A stretch of 64,000 nucleotides of DNA from Spisula solida (Eukaryota; Mollusca; Bivalvia; Venerida; Mactridae). The position numbers were made by a program, and so were the translations under genes. Shown in pieces: positions 38,001-50,557 of this stretch. Where the stretch lies: assembly GCA_947247005.1 (NCBI GenBank), contig OX365944.1:8072501-8136500 (forward strand), given 5' to 3'. Under the pieces are notes generated by a model. The model worked only from the letters and a program-made list of their open reading frames with translations. It did no database searches and was not told where the DNA came from. Positions within the stretch are counted from its first letter, which is position 1, and every line of letters starts with the position of its first letter.

Positions 38001-41000
38001 GTAAATACAAAACAGATTATATATTAGAAAAGTATTTAACTGAAATTGCTAATGATGACTTAAGAAAATGGTTGACTCGTTTAAGATTAGGATCTCATAC
38101 TTTGGAAATTGAAACTGGAAGATATGAAAGAACTGACAGAAACAATAGGATATGTAAATTATGCACCCAACATGTTGTTGAAAATGAATATCACTTTCTT
38201 TTATGCTGTAGTAGATACTCAAACATTAGAAAAACATATTTAGGTACTATATCATGGCCCACTACTAATGCATTTATTTCCCTTATGTCGAATAAAAGAA
38301 AATCAAAAATGCTAAATATTGCGAAATTCATAAAACACGCTATGTCTATGCGTACTGACACCCTTAACATCATTACTGTCTCTTAAATATTTTATGTTAC
38401 TTGTTATTATGTCATTAAATTTGTGCTTGCATGTATATATTTTTGTATATATTTTTCTGTAAATATGTTTTTGCCATATTTATTTGTTATTTGTAAATGG
38501 CCAAAAGCAATGTTGTTTGCTGATTATGCCAATAAACTTTGAATTTTGTTATCCATCGCCACGAGGGTATGAGAGAAGATAAGCCAGTTTCCCGTGTTTG
38601 CAACTATCTAGGAATTATTGGTACCGTTTTTATTTCGTCTTTGGTATGAGGTGACCTGGGATCGAACCCGAGATATCCCGCACTAGAAGCGGACGCTCAA
38701 CCACTAGGCAATCGAGGTACGTATATGCATGTAGAAATGCATGTTAAACAGTTTGTATTCACTGAACGACAAGAGCATCAGATGTGAGGCCTTGTTGAAT
38801 AAATTGTGCCAAACTACACTATCTATTATTTTGATATTTCGAATAATTCATAATCAATCAAGCTATCCCTTCCTACACATTGGAAACGCACTCTTGGATG
38901 TTTATATGATCGATGTGTACATTTTGCATGTACATAACTCAACTACTATGGTATGTTGTCATGCACAACCTTCCGATATCACTCGGTCGGATGTTCATCG
39001 GGCTTATCTACCATGTGGGTACCCACAGAGTGACATCCTTTCTCGGAAATTAATACATCAATAATATCGGGATGGCACGTATGTAAACCAATATGAAAAG
39101 CCAGCATATCACCATAAAAGTGTTCGTTTACAATCTATAGGTCGATTGTGAAACAAGTTCTACCACTTAAAATGTTATTCACACTCGACAACACACAAGG
39201 ACTTTAAAAACGCCTCACCTAATTCAAAGCCTTATATCGCTCAAAGTATGTAATTGCAATATAATTTTACATGTGCATTAACTGATCTTTCCTACGTGTG
39301 AATCAGTTTAGTTTGTAATAGAATATTGTCTCGTTATTTTCTAGGAATCCTGCAAGCGCACTCACCCTAAGCAAAAGTGTGGGATTTTCAATACTAGTTA
39401 AGGGGCAATTTATTCTAATATGCGGGATCTAATTCGTCTACAAAGCCCCAAACGAACCTTCTGTCATATATAAGATTTACACAATAGTTTCTAGTGTGTT
39501 TAAATTCAACAATAACTTGTCATTTTGTTTAAAACAAGCATGAATAAAGTCAATAACAAAAGAATGCCCACGCATTTTACAGACATTCAAAATCGTCAAG
39601 TTTTAAGTTTTATTACTAAACTTGGCAAATTAAAAATCCCAAACGTTTAAATGCGGTAGGTTAGAGCGTGTGTAAAAGAAAACTAGCATTCTAAAAACTA
39701 GGAGATGCTTAAATAGAAGGATAGAAAACGATTAACAAGTGAATTCGATGAATTAGTGTGCCTCCACAGTCTCACAAATATGAGCACATTAAGAGTATAA
39801 TGCCTCGCGTAGCCCGTATTGAAAATCATACACGTTTGCCTAAGGTCAGAGCGCTTGCAGGATTCCTAGAAAATAATAAGACAACATTTTATTACAAACT
39901 AAACTGATTAACACGCAGGAAAGATCAATTAATACACATGTAAAATTATTTTGCAATAACATAAATACTTTGAGCGATATTAGACTTTGCATTAGGTGAG
40001 GCGTTTTTGAAGTCCTTGAGTGTATGTCTAATGTTACCCGTCGCCACGATGGTATGATGAAAGGGGAGAAGAGAAGCAGTGTGTTTTTTCCTTTCCATGA
40101 TGAATCACTGGTCACTGATTATATAATAAAGAGTAAAAGGATGTTTTTTGTAGAATTTATATAGCAATAGATTTGCTATATAAAGTTTACATTTTTTATT
40201 TATATTTTGTTTTTCTCATTATCAATTATGATACTGTCACCTGTATGCTGAATGTCAAGCAATATAAACACTGGTACATAAACATTATGAATTTCTTCTT
40301 TCGCATGACGTATCCACGACGTGATAACTGAAACTTTGACTTTCAGTGGTTAAATTCATTTTCTCGTTCAGTTTTGCGTTGGGCATTATGCCGTGTAATT
40401 ATATTCTGTGTTGTTTTTATGTTTTTCTATGTTCGGCTGTTGCAGTTGCTGCCTTTCCTGTTTGATTTCTTACTACCTTATACCACAAGGCTATCGAGAC
40501 AAATGCTATAAAACTATGGCGCCACTCACAAAAGGCTACAAAATCTTTCCGGGGCGACATTTATCTTAATATCTTTATGAAATTTTATCGAACAAAACCC
40601 AATTAGTACAGTCAAAGTTTAATACGTGTGGATGCTATCTTGCCTATTTGTTGAAGCTTCGACTTAATACTGTAGCAGGTCAAACAACATGTCAAAAAGA
40701 CGAACTTGCGTTTTTCTACAACTAAAACATACCGAGGCTATTGTGTGCTCGGGTCTTTGTTACCACAAATATGCTCTTTTAGGCTTTTCTCATCTGACGA
40801 TTGCTCCGGTATTTCGTAGAAAGATTCGCATAGTCTTTAAGATTAAAATGATGTTAAAATCTTTAAACACCAAAGTTGTTGCTTCGGCATGTTAAAGTGA
40901 CGTCATCGAAAAGCGTTTGTGAGGTCGTTTGTCTACAACCGATACATGCAGAATGCAAAGGACTAAATTAGCGTTGTCATTTTCCATAATAAATCGTTAT

Positions 41001-44000
41001 TCATGGTTGCCACATGCATATAATCAATACACTTCATTACACACATGAATGCAATGAAGTCATCGCTTTTTTGACTTAGTTGAAACATTGGAATAAATAT
41101 GCGCAAAGGTTGACCCCACATCATAGTCAGAGCCGAAGCTCGTTGTAGTAAAAACGAAATTAACAAAATGTTTCGTTATTTATGGGAAACGGACTGTTGC
41201 TTTTGACAGCTTTGTGCTTTTTTATCATTTGTTCATGATAACAAATTCAGCTGCAAAATAATCAGTCCCTGTTTAATGATTATCATATCGAATATTACCG
41301 GCAAAATACTACCATCGATATGAAATCTGGGTGAAATAGCACACGTTTGTACCATTGAAAAGCAAAATTAACAATTGAAGTGCATTTACTATTGTTTGAC
41401 GAGAGCAGAGAAACTAAACACTTTAAGTAGCAAGGTTTCCGGCTTGAAATCGGAATGAATTAATACTTAAATGGTGTTTTGTAATACTTCTATTCAGTTC
41501 ATGCCAACAATGCACTTTTACGTATTATTAATAGCGAATTTTCGGGCGCTTAATTTCGCATTAAGTCAACGTGTCACGTGGTTTGGTCAGAGTTTGAATT
41601 AACTAATGGATCTGAAAATTTGTGTTACAGCCTCGCAGTCACAGAATGATACTAAAATGGCCGCCAATAATAAAGTTACCTAAAATGCGTTATTCTGTAG
41701 CTCATAAATTTTCTTTTATATTTTAATGCTGTTTAAAAAATATTCCAAAAACTCTAGTAGGCCCATCTAGAACACATTAATAAGGGAGATAAATACTCTG
41801 TTGCTTCGTATAGCACTTTAATCGACCGCCATCTTGGAACGCTTGGAAAACAGAGAGAAAACACAGAACGGGACAGTCTGCATATAATCAGTTATTGATC
41901 AACTGATTACGCCATGAAAGTACTTGTTTTAAACAAGGAAAGTCGTATTATTATACACATAATCAACGTAGTTATACAGTAAACTTAAAAACGAAAGCAG
42001 GTTCGTATCGTCCTTCGTCACTTCGTACCGAAAAATGTCACCAATTTTCTACTGACTGTACATTTATTAATCATATGATCAGCAATTATTCTGTACTGGA
42101 TGATCATGTTACTAATAATAAATGACATCTGACAAGTGTCTACTGCTGTGTTTAAATACTGACATGTAGCTATGAGAATTGATCAAAATTATGAAAATGA
42201 ACAATTTAAGATATCCCTCTAATTCGCTTAAATAGGCTGTGCCTTAGTTTATATTATAAACACAAATCATAGATATATAAATTGTCAGTGTTTTATATTG
42301 TCGTCAAAAATTATTTTTGACCGTTGCGAATGGTTTCTGTCCATCTTGGACTGTGATTTGTTCACTAGAAATGCATGTTAAACAGTTTGTATTCACTGAA
42401 CGACAAGAGCATCAGATGTGAGGCCTTGTTGAATAAATTGTGCCAAACTACACTATCTATTATTTTGATATTTCGAATAATTCATAATCAATCAAGCTAT
42501 CCCTTCCTACACATTGGAAACGTAATCTTGGATGTTTATATGATCGATGTGTACATTTTGCATGTACATAACTCAACTACTATGGTATGTTGTCATGCAC
42601 AACCTTCCGATATCACTCGGCCGGATGTTCATCGGGTTTATCTACCATGTGGGTACCCACAGAGTGACATCGCTTCTCGGAAATTAATACATCAATAATA
42701 TCGGGATGGCACGTATGTAAACCAATATGAAAAGCCAGCATATCACCATAAAAGTGTTCGTTTACAATCTATAGGTCGATTGTGAAACAAGTTCTACCAC
42801 TTAAAATATTATTCACACTCGACAACACACAAGGACTTTAAAAACGCCTCACCTAATTCAAAGTCTTATATCGCTCAAAGTAGATCTTTTTATGTAATTG
42901 CAATATAATTTTACATGTGCATTAACTGATCTTTCCTACGTGTGAATCAGTTTAGTTTGTAATAAAATATTGTCTCGTTATTTTCTAGGAATCCTGCAAG
43001 CGCACTCACCCTAAGCAAAAGTGTGGGATTTTCAATACTAGCTAAGGGTGCAATTTATTCTAATATGCGGGATCTAATTCGTCTACAAAGCCCCAAACGA
43101 ACCTTCTGTCATATATAAGATTTACACAATAGTTTCTAGTGTGTTTAAATTCAACAATAACTTGTCATTTTGTTTAAAACAAGCATGAATAAAGTCAATA
43201 ACAAAAGAATGCCCACGCATTTTACAGACATTCAAAATCGTCAAGTTTTAAGTTTTATTACTAAACTTGGCAAATTAAAAATCCCAAACGTTTAAATGCG
43301 GTAGGTAAGAGCGTGTGTAAAAGAAAACTAGCATTCTGAAAACTAGGAGATGCTTAAATAGAAGGATAGAAAACGATTAACAAGTGAATTCGATGAATAA
43401 GCGTGCCTACACCATATCACAAATATGAGCAAATTAAGAGTATAATGCCTCGCGTAGCCTGTATTGAAAATCATACACTTTTGCCCAAGGTCAGAGCGCT
43501 TGCAGGATTCCTAGAAAATAATAAGACAACATTTTATTACAAACTAAACTGATTAACACGTAGGAAAGATCAATTAATACACATGTAAAATTATTTTGCA
43601 ATAACATAAATACTTTGAGCGTATTGGACTTTGCATTAGGTGAGGCGTTTTTGAAGTTCTTGAGTGTATGTCTAATGTTACCCGTCGCCACGATGGTATG
43701 ATGGAAGGGGAGAAGAGAAGCAGTGTGTTTTTTCCTTTCCATGATGAATCACTGGTCACTGATTATATAATAAAGAGTAAAAGGATGTTTTTTGTAGAAT
43801 TTATATAGCAATAGATTTGCTATATAAAGTTTACATTTTTTATTTATATTTTGTTTTTTCTCATTATCAATTATGATACTGTCACCTGTGTGCTGAATGT
43901 CAAGCAATATAAACACTGGTACATAAACATTATGAATTTCTTCTTTCGCATGACGTATCTACGACGTGATAACTGAAACTTTGACTTTCAGCGGTTAAGT

Positions 44001-46930
44001 TCATTTTCTCGTTCAGTTTAGCGTTGGGCATTATGCCGTGTAATTATATTCTGTGTTGTTTTTATGTTTTTCTGTGTTCGGCTGTTGCAGTTGTGTGCTG
44101 CCTTCACTGTCCGATTTCTTACTACTTTATACCACAAGGCTATCGAGACAAATGCTATAAAACTATGGCGCCACTCACAAAAAGCTACAAAATCTTTCCA
44201 GGGCGACATTTATCTTAATATCTTTATGAAATTTTATCGAACAAAACCCAATTAGTACAGTCAAAGTTTAATACGTGTGGATGCTATCTTGCCTATTTGT
44301 TGAAGTTTCGACTTAATACTGTAGCAGGTCAAACAACGCGTCAAAAAGACGAACTTGCGTTTTTCTACAACTAAAACATACCGAGGCTACTGTGTGCTCG
44401 GGTCTTTGTTACCACAAATATGCTCTTTTAGGCTTTTCTCATTTGACGATTGCTCCGGTAATTCGTAGAAAGATTCGCATAGTCTTTAAGATTAAAATGA
44501 TGTTAAAATCTTTAAACACCAAAGTTGTTGCTTCGGCATGTTAAAGTGACGTCATCGAAAAGCGTTTGTGAGATCATTTGTCTACAACCGATACATGCAG
44601 AATGCAAAGGACTAAATTAGCGTTGTCATTTTCCATAATAAAGCGTTATTCATGGTTGCCACATGCATATAATCAATACACTTCATTACACACATGAATG
44701 CAATGAAGTCATCGCTTTTTTGACTTAGTTGAAACATTGAAATAAATATGCGCAAAGAGTGACCCCACATCATAGTCGGAGCAGAAGCTCGTTGTAGTAA
44801 AAACGAAATTAACAAAATGTTTCGTTATTTATGGGAAACGGACTGTTGTGCGACATCTTTGTGCTTTTTTATCATTTGTTCATGATAACAAATTCAGCTG
44901 CAAAATAATCAGTCCCTGTTTAATGATTATCATATCGAATATTACCGGCAAAATACTACCATCGATATGAAATCTGGGTGAAATAGCACACGTTTGTACC
45001 ATTGAAAAGCAAAATTAACAATTGAAGTGCATTTACTATTGTTTGACGAGAGCAGAGAAACTAAACACTTTAAGTAGCAAGGTTTCCGGCTTGAAATCGG
45101 AGTGAATTAATACTTAAATGGTGTTTTGTAATACTTCTATTCAGTTCATGCCAACAATGCACTTTTACGTATTATTAATAGCGAATTTTCGGGCGCTTAA
45201 TTTCGCATTAAGTCAACGTGTCACGTGGTTTGGTCAGAGTTTGAATTAACTAATGGATCTGAAAATTTGTGTTACAGCCTCGCAGTCACAGAATGATACT
45301 AAAATGGCCGCCAATAATAAAGTTACCTAAAATGCGTTATTCTGTAGCTCATAAATTTTCTTTTATATTTTAATGCTGTTTAAAAATATTCCAAAAACTC
45401 TAGTAGGCCCATCTAGAACACATTAATAAGGGAGATAAATACTCTGTTGCTTCGTATAGCACTTTAATCGACCGCCATCTTGGAACGCTTGGAAAACAGA
45501 GAGAAAACACAGAACGGGACAGTCTGCATATAATCAGTTATTGATCAACTGATTACGCCATGAAAGTACTTGTTTTAAACAAGGAAAGTCGTATTATTAT
45601 ACACATAATCAACGTAGTTATACAGTAAACTTAAAAACGAAAGCAGGTTCGTATCGTCCTTCGTCACTTCGTACCGAAAAATGTCACCAATTTTCTACTG
45701 ACTGTACATTTATTAATCATATGATCAGCAATCATTCTGTACTGGATGATCATGTTACTAATAATAAATGACATCTGACAAGTGTCTACTGCTGTGTTTA
45801 AATACTGACATGTAGCTATGAGAATTGATCAAAATTATGAAAATGAACAATTTAAGATATCCCTCTAATTCGCTTAAATAGGCTGTGCCTTAGTTTATAT
45901 TATAAACACAAATCATAGATATATAAATTGTCAGTGTTTTATATTGTCGTCAAAAATTATTTTTGACCGTTGCGAATGGTTTCTGTCCATCTTGGACTGT
46001 GATTTGTTCAATCATTTTCCGAGTCACACAAAACAAACCGGATGTTAACAACTAGACAATATTATGCAGTATAATATACGCCCGTTTTGATGCGTTTCTT
46101 TTCATGATAAATGTAAACTTTTAAATCCATTTTTCTTTTCGATGATTTGCAACATATCAAATTGACTTTACATAATACATTTTATAATAACTTTGTTACC
46201 AGCAGATTAATCTTACACAAACAGTGGGGATCGATGGCCTAGATGAAGGGCGCGCGCTACGGGATCGAGAGGTCCCGAGTTCAACTCCCGTCTGGACCAC
46301 AGCTTAATTTCTCTAAGCAATAATAGCCCACATGCTTCACTCGACCAAGGTGTGAATTGGTACCTGTGAGGGATGTGGCTGAACATGTTCGATAGTCCTG
46401 GGCGTCACATCGATGTTGGCTGCACACTCACCAGGAGAGAAACAGTCTCCAACGGGACACTCGAACGCAGGTTTCCATAGGTAGCCCAATGGCCAGGGAA
46501 GTTAAAATGTCAAAGTGTGCTTGAACAGCTGGACTGTTGAAAGCAGCCCTCGAAAATTGGTAACTTAACTTTTAAAGGTACAAAACACATTATAATAGTA
46601 AATATAAGCATTACCATTTTGTCTGAAGTACACAGTTCCGGATTCAGCAACACAGCCTGATGCAGTATCAAATATTACTGATGAGATCCAACATGTCCGT
46701 AGTGGAGAATTATAAAAGAACGATTTACAGGAATCCATCGACGAGCACATCATGCCACAATGTTTGATACTTCTAACTTCACCAATATCAGTGCTTGATG
46801 CGGAACAACGCAGGTTTGCCATGGTTGATTCTTTCATAAATAGAGTGTCACTTGATGTCGCTGTGGTACCCCGCCATAATAGGCCTATCTTAAACACAAG
46901 TATATTAAATACCAGTATTTTTCCTTTCAT
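32067..46930 (-). CDS. PAN gene B: secreted PAN/Apple - EB module - PAN protein, 234 aa
   Basis: Exon 1 46930-46615, exon 2 34515-34384 and exon 3 32323-32067 (stop TAA) join with phase-1 introns; lengths sum to 705 nt. Donors are GTAATG and GTAAGT, acceptors TTGTAG and TTTCAG. The protein matches gene A with the same domain order: signal peptide, six-Cys PAN, EB module, eight-Cys PAN. The EB exon translation is identical to gene A, whereas exon 3 carries most changes (GTEVDV to GTRVNV, PTPICR to PFPVCR, one extra codon near the end). This suggests purifying selection on the EB module and looser constraint on the last domain. Intron 1 is 12.1 kb because of LINE insertion and internal tandem duplication. 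Both genes look functional. Confidence 0.85.
32359..32620. mobile_element. MITE with GGTATTCACAAAGCATCTTA termini
   Basis: The termini at 32359-32381 (CTGGTATTCACAAAGCATCT) and 32597-32618 are inverted copies. The element begins 36 bases upstream of gene B exon 3, inside intron 2. In gene A (12315-12535) and the orphan copy (6083-6303) the right end is kept but the left end has decayed. It is followed directly by the GGTATTCAATATT MITE at 32622-32768. Confidence 0.75.
35987..36418 (+). mobile_element. non-LTR retrotransposon (LINE) C-terminal remnant
   Basis: The open frame, especially from about residue 55, resembles the extreme C-terminus of LINE polymerase proteins: a helical KYYISSSKYNKAIP segment, then F-x-HYLARHISIEK and a Lys-rich tail. 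No reverse transcriptase core is present, so the copy is strongly 5'-truncated. It sits inside intron 1 of PAN gene B on the opposite strand. Confidence 0.55.
36420..37400. other. intronic sequence between LINE remnants, no gene
   Basis: AT-rich sequence without a convincing exon. Part of it may be the 3' UTR of the upstream LINE remnant or the decayed 5' part of the next one. Confidence 0.4.
37577..38545 (+). mobile_element. 5'-truncated LINE with C-terminal polymerase region and 3' tail
   Basis: The 269-codon frame (37577-38386) opens with FCKYILGVKKQTPN and GELGRIPLSI, typical of the region after the reverse transcriptase in LINE proteins, and carries a late Cys-Cys-His-Cys cluster (ICKLC ... 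ENEYHFLLCC). A 3' UTR follows to about 38545 with CCAATAAACTTTGAATTTT. The reverse transcriptase and endonuclease are absent, so it cannot move itself. It inserted in gene B intron 1 (antisense to the gene) directly before the SINE at 38546; the A duplicate lacks it. Confidence 0.8.
38546..38718 (-). mobile_element. tRNA-derived SINE, reverse orientation
   Basis: The reverse complement reads tRNA-like A box, B box (GGTTCGATCCCAGG), then the body ending ACCCTCGTGGCGATGGATAA, as in the copy at 3905. The 3' part abuts the LINE tail. Its counterpart in gene A is 19130-19225. Confidence 0.8.
38889..40134. mobile_element. about 1.25-kb insertion with internal fold-back, absent from gene A block C1
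   Basis: C1 reads straight through GGAAACGTAAAAGGATG at 19385-19400, whereas here about 1.25 kb separates the two halves. Inside it, 39205-39357 (GGACTTTAAAAACGCCTCAC through GAATCCTGCAAGCGC) is an inverted copy of about 39850-40020. In the second unit it occupies about 42523-43777, where the flank GTAA ... TAAAAGG suggests a TAA target duplication. It encodes nothing recognisable and is probably a non-autonomous DNA transposon. Confidence 0.7.
41534..42254. mobile_element. about 720-bp insertion absent from gene A block C1
   Basis: C1 has TATTATTAATATAAACATAA at about 20872-20891, whereas unit C2 has about 720 bp between AATA and ATAAACACAAATC. The insert contains ATGGCCGCCAATAATAAAG and GACCGCCATCTTGGAACGC. 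The second-unit copy is at about 45180-45902. No clear terminal repeats or open frame are visible. Confidence 0.65.
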
Positions 46931-48826
46931 CCTAAAGTCAGCCTCATCTAATTTTAACAATAAAATTCTTGAAATTGAGAATTTTCAACAAATGCTTTAA
47001 AACAAAAGAAATATACACTGGTCGAATGTTTCATTCCGTCAAACGACGTCCACATATACTTTAGTTGGTGTATTTGTCATATTGTATCGAAGCTGCGCAA
47101 AACATAAAATGAGGGCTAGTAGATTTGTTCCGTTCCATTGTCCCAATTGAAAGTTGCATATATTATCACAGCAGTCTAAAGCCTAGGTCCCACTGAGGAA
47201 TTCCACATCGGCGATGTTCTCCCGATTTCTCCCGATACCATCCGATTCATCACAATTCCTTTAGATATCACAAACTGCCTCATGACTTCCACGAAGCTTC
47301 CCATATACCACGAGGAACCTGTTCCCGATGTTCTGATAGCTCATTAATTTCAATCGGGAGTACATCGCCGAGGCAAAAACTGCTCAGTGAGACCTAGGCT
47401 TAAAGAATTATTATTTATCTAGTACGTTGTTCAGAAACTAATCCCCGGGTATGTGATGCATGTACGTGCGTATAAACGCTTTAGTCAATATTGGAATATT
47501 CGCTCACTTCGGGGCTTTACAAAAAGAGCCGTTCTGGGACATGGTACGATATAGATCCTCGGTACATCCGCTTAAAAACAATTCATAAGGTATTGATTAA
47601 ATTGATATATAGTCAATGCCTATTGCTCGAATAGTATGAAATGATAGGATTTAATTTGCTTAACATGTCGATTACTCTCGCTAAGACAAACTCAATTGAT
47701 CAAACGGACGTTTTGTATGAAACAAATCTGTTAAGACCCATCGAGCAAATACCATTCCGTACAAAACAGGAAGGGGTATAATAGACTTTCAGTATTGACT
47801 TTGTTTGAGTATAAATTCGAGATCTACTCAGGCAATTAGTAGTCTTTGGCACTTCCTGTTACTTCAGTTACTTCTCCAACATCAGAACTGATTTATCGAC
47901 AAAACTGATTTAAGAGACAGTGTTCTGATTTCCAACTAGTTTATAACGGGTTATATAATAAATGTTCTTTCCTATTGAGAGACAATACATAATTTATACA
48001 AGTCAAATGGTTTTCTGCAGGCAAATCATTTAGTTGTATTGATTAGGGTGTGTTTTTCTGGAGTTTAGATGCTGATCGAATTTTTTCCGGTGTATGTTTA
48101 AATGTATCTGTCCAAATAATTCCAATACATGTAATATCGAATAATACCGCGGAAAACTATTTGACTTCTACGCTCCATGGAAACCCGGTTTTATTAAAAA
48201 GCATTCACGGCTCAATATTCGGTTTCGATATAATTTTGTAGTTATAGGCGAGTCATTAAAGCTGAAAAACAGGGTCAACCCCAAACTAATGTTTACAGTT
48301 TCATCATCTACAAACTATTATACGCTCTAGAAAAAAGTCCTAAGAAAAATTCGTACGGAAAGCTCTGTTTAAGGCCACTTCTGATAGCAAGTATAGCATC
48401 TTCTTATATCCATAGTACGTGGGACATTTTAAGTTCTGATAATGCCTCTGCAAGTAGTTAAAAACTCACTAAATGTATAGAAAAGTGCATATTTTCTGAA
48501 AGATACAATTTTCCTTAAGCGAAAACAAATAATGATATTCTCATCAGAGTATTTAATATTCATCTGTATGACATTATACATGTATGGGTATTACCTATTG
48601 AATTGTCGACCAAGTGAGTCATATTAGCACTTGAAAGGGGTAACATAAATGTTAATCATTTCTATAATTTCAATCCGATACGTTTAGAAATCACACATAT
48701 CATGTATTATATACCTGTGTATCTAATGGTGAATGCTTATTCTTGTTCAGACAGTATAAATGACTGAAGATGTACATGAATTAGGCCGTGCCCAAAATAC
48801 TCCCAAATATATTTCTGTTAGCTCTG

Positions 48827-49295
48827 TTACTTTGTCGCTTCTTACTGGATTTTAAAATTGCTCGGTTCACATGTTTACCACGTCAGGACGGTTTGTCATT
48901 CGCAAGAGCCATGTTTCTAGCTCAAATGTTAAAGTCCCACTTAGACGTCAAAGGTTATATAACCATGCACGTCGTGTCCGCTATGTAACTTGGTCGTTTC
49001 TTTTTGGATTTTAAAAATCCTTGGTACAAATGTTCACCACATCAAGACGGTATGTTATGCTCAAGACCCAGGTCTCGACCTCAATAGTCAATGTCATTTT
49101 TTTAGATCAAAGGTTATATAGTCATGTAAGTGGCGTTCACTCTGTAACTTTGTCGGTTCTTACTGGATTTTAAAAATGGCCTGGTACAAATATTCACCAC
49201 ATCAAGACGGTGTGTCATGCGCAAGACATAGGTCCCTATCGCAAAGGCCAAGGTCACGCTTAGAGGTCAAAGGTTATATAGTTTTTGAAAACCTT
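48827..49295 (+). repeat. tandem repeat, three units of about 158 bp
   Basis: Units start near 48827, 48985 and 49144 with GTWACTTKGTCG. They share TACTGGATTTTAAAA, TTCACCACATCAAGACGGT and GAGGTCAAAGGTTATATA. Units 2 and 3 are most alike. A fourth, weaker unit may follow around 49300-49450. Confidence 0.8.
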
Positions 49296-49747
49296 CTATT
49301 AAGAACTAATGTTCCGATTTCAAAATAATTTGGCACACATGGTTCTTTGGTGACCCTCTAAACTAAAAACATAAACAGCGCTAAAATTCAAATAACAATA
49401 TGGCCACCAGGGGCGTGACACATTTCCTCTATAGATAATCACATATTAAAAGGCTTGAACATCATTTTTTGATAACCTCTGCTCTAAATTAAAATTATTT
49501 TGGCACAAATGATCATAGCGTAACCCTCTTCCAAAAATCTGAAAATAACTTTGATTAGTTGTTTCAAAAACATGAATATTAGGGAGTAGAGCACATTTTC
49601 CCTATATGGATGTACTAACATTGACAACTTTATCTGTCTTTTTCTTAAGAACCAGTAGTTTGATTTCAAAATAAATTCGCTCAAATATTGCTTGGGTGAC
49701 TATCTACCAAATACCTTCACGTTTTTGTAGTGATTGTAATAGAAAAC

Positions 49748-49885
49748 ATAGGAGTGATCATGTTTGTATACAAAGGGATTATTACCACCAGCTAGCTATT
49801 GGTGAATAGCAAGTTTTTTATTGTTCATTCATCCAATAGATTGCTGGTGGACATTTTGCATATGAATACGGTGATCTCTCCTATT
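49748..49885. repeat. near-palindromic element of about 138 bp
   Basis: The left arm (ATAGGAGTGATCATG ... ACCACCAGCTAGCTATTGG) is an imperfect inverted copy of the right arm (CCAATAGATTGCTGGTGG ... GGTGATCTCTCCTAT). The arms are about 55 bases with a 25-base spacer, a typical MITE fold-back. Confidence 0.75.
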
Positions 49886-50117
49886 GGACATTTTCCTAGC
49901 CGAAACTGAATATCTGATAGAAAACAAATGTTACAGGATTGTTCCTTGATTGAATCGTTTGCAATTAAAACGCATTACAAGTAAAATACTCATACAGGTC
50001 AAGACATATACCCTCCAAAAGAAACATATATCGCGAAAACATGTGACAATTCAATATTATGAGCATATTTCGAGAAGCCAATGGAATTTTTCTTAGGACT
50101 TTTTTTCACCGTTTACA

Positions 50118-50557
50118 TTAGCTAAGGGTATGTTTGTAACGTCTGTTCCGCACACTGTGCGGGATGTTCTACTCCGAACAACGTACGAACAAAACGGAAC
50201 TGTCCTGCACAGTGTGCCGAATGTTCTACTCCAAAAACCTTACGAACAAAACATAAAGTAAAATGTTTAAGATGACCAAATTGTAGTTGCCGCGGTAATA
50301 TTGGAGGAAGAAATATGCATGTGGATATTTTTTAATGTGACTGTTTGCCCGCAATGGCATATAATTAGAAAATAAATTTATTATATTCTATTTATGACAC
50401 AAGCGACCATTGTTCTTGCTGTAATCACGTGACTGTTCTGGCTGCACCACCTCTGTGGCTGATACAGAAAGAACATGTTCTGAACAGTGTTCCGGTTTGT
50501 TCGTAAGTGTGTTCCACTGTCCGGGATGTGCGGAACAGCCTTACGAACGCGCCCAAG
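50118..50557. mobile_element. about 440-bp MITE with GTTCGTAA-CTGTTCCGCAC ends
   Basis: The left end (GGGTATGTTTGTAACGTCTG, followed by TTCCGCACACTG) is an imperfect inverted copy of the right end (CTGTTCCGCACATCC in reverse). The left part also contains a direct repeat of about 65 bases (TGTGCGGGATGTTCTACTCC versus TGTGCCGAATGTTCTACTCC). The open frame at 50381-50647 (-) overlaps it and is not considered a gene. Confidence 0.55.

Larger units (their letters stand above)
38732..46010. repeat. 3.63-kb tandem duplication inside gene B intron 1 (units 38732-42364 and 42366-46010)
   Basis: Unit 1 starts TAGAAATGCATGTTAAACAG at 38732 and ends TGATTTGTTCA at 42364. Unit 2 starts at 42366 after one extra C and ends with the same TGATTTGTTCA at 46010. 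Sequence after 46010 continues as in gene A (ATCATTTTCCGA). The units differ by small indels and scattered substitutions, so they are older than the 6.2-kb tandem duplication. Neither unit contains gene B coding sequence. Confidence 0.92.
31812..48150. repeat. segmental duplicate B, collinear with about 11772-26850
   Basis: Order and orientation match: 3' flank with GGTATGATGTACTACAAAAT (11796 / 31832), PAN exon 3, EB exon 2, SINE and block C, tRNA-like repeat, exon 1, a shared 5' flank (AGACCTAGGCTTAAAG, 25240 / 47390) and a distal patch (ATTAGGGTGTGTTTT-type, 26320 / 48040). The arms differ by several percent plus many insertions: LINEs and an extra block copy in B, hairpins and the fold-back element in A. 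It represents a tandem gene duplication of about 15 kb. Confidence 0.88.

Noticed and set aside
48827..49295. CRISPR-like array
   Set aside because: There are only three diverged units of about 158 bp with no short conserved repeat and unique spacers, in an evident animal genome.
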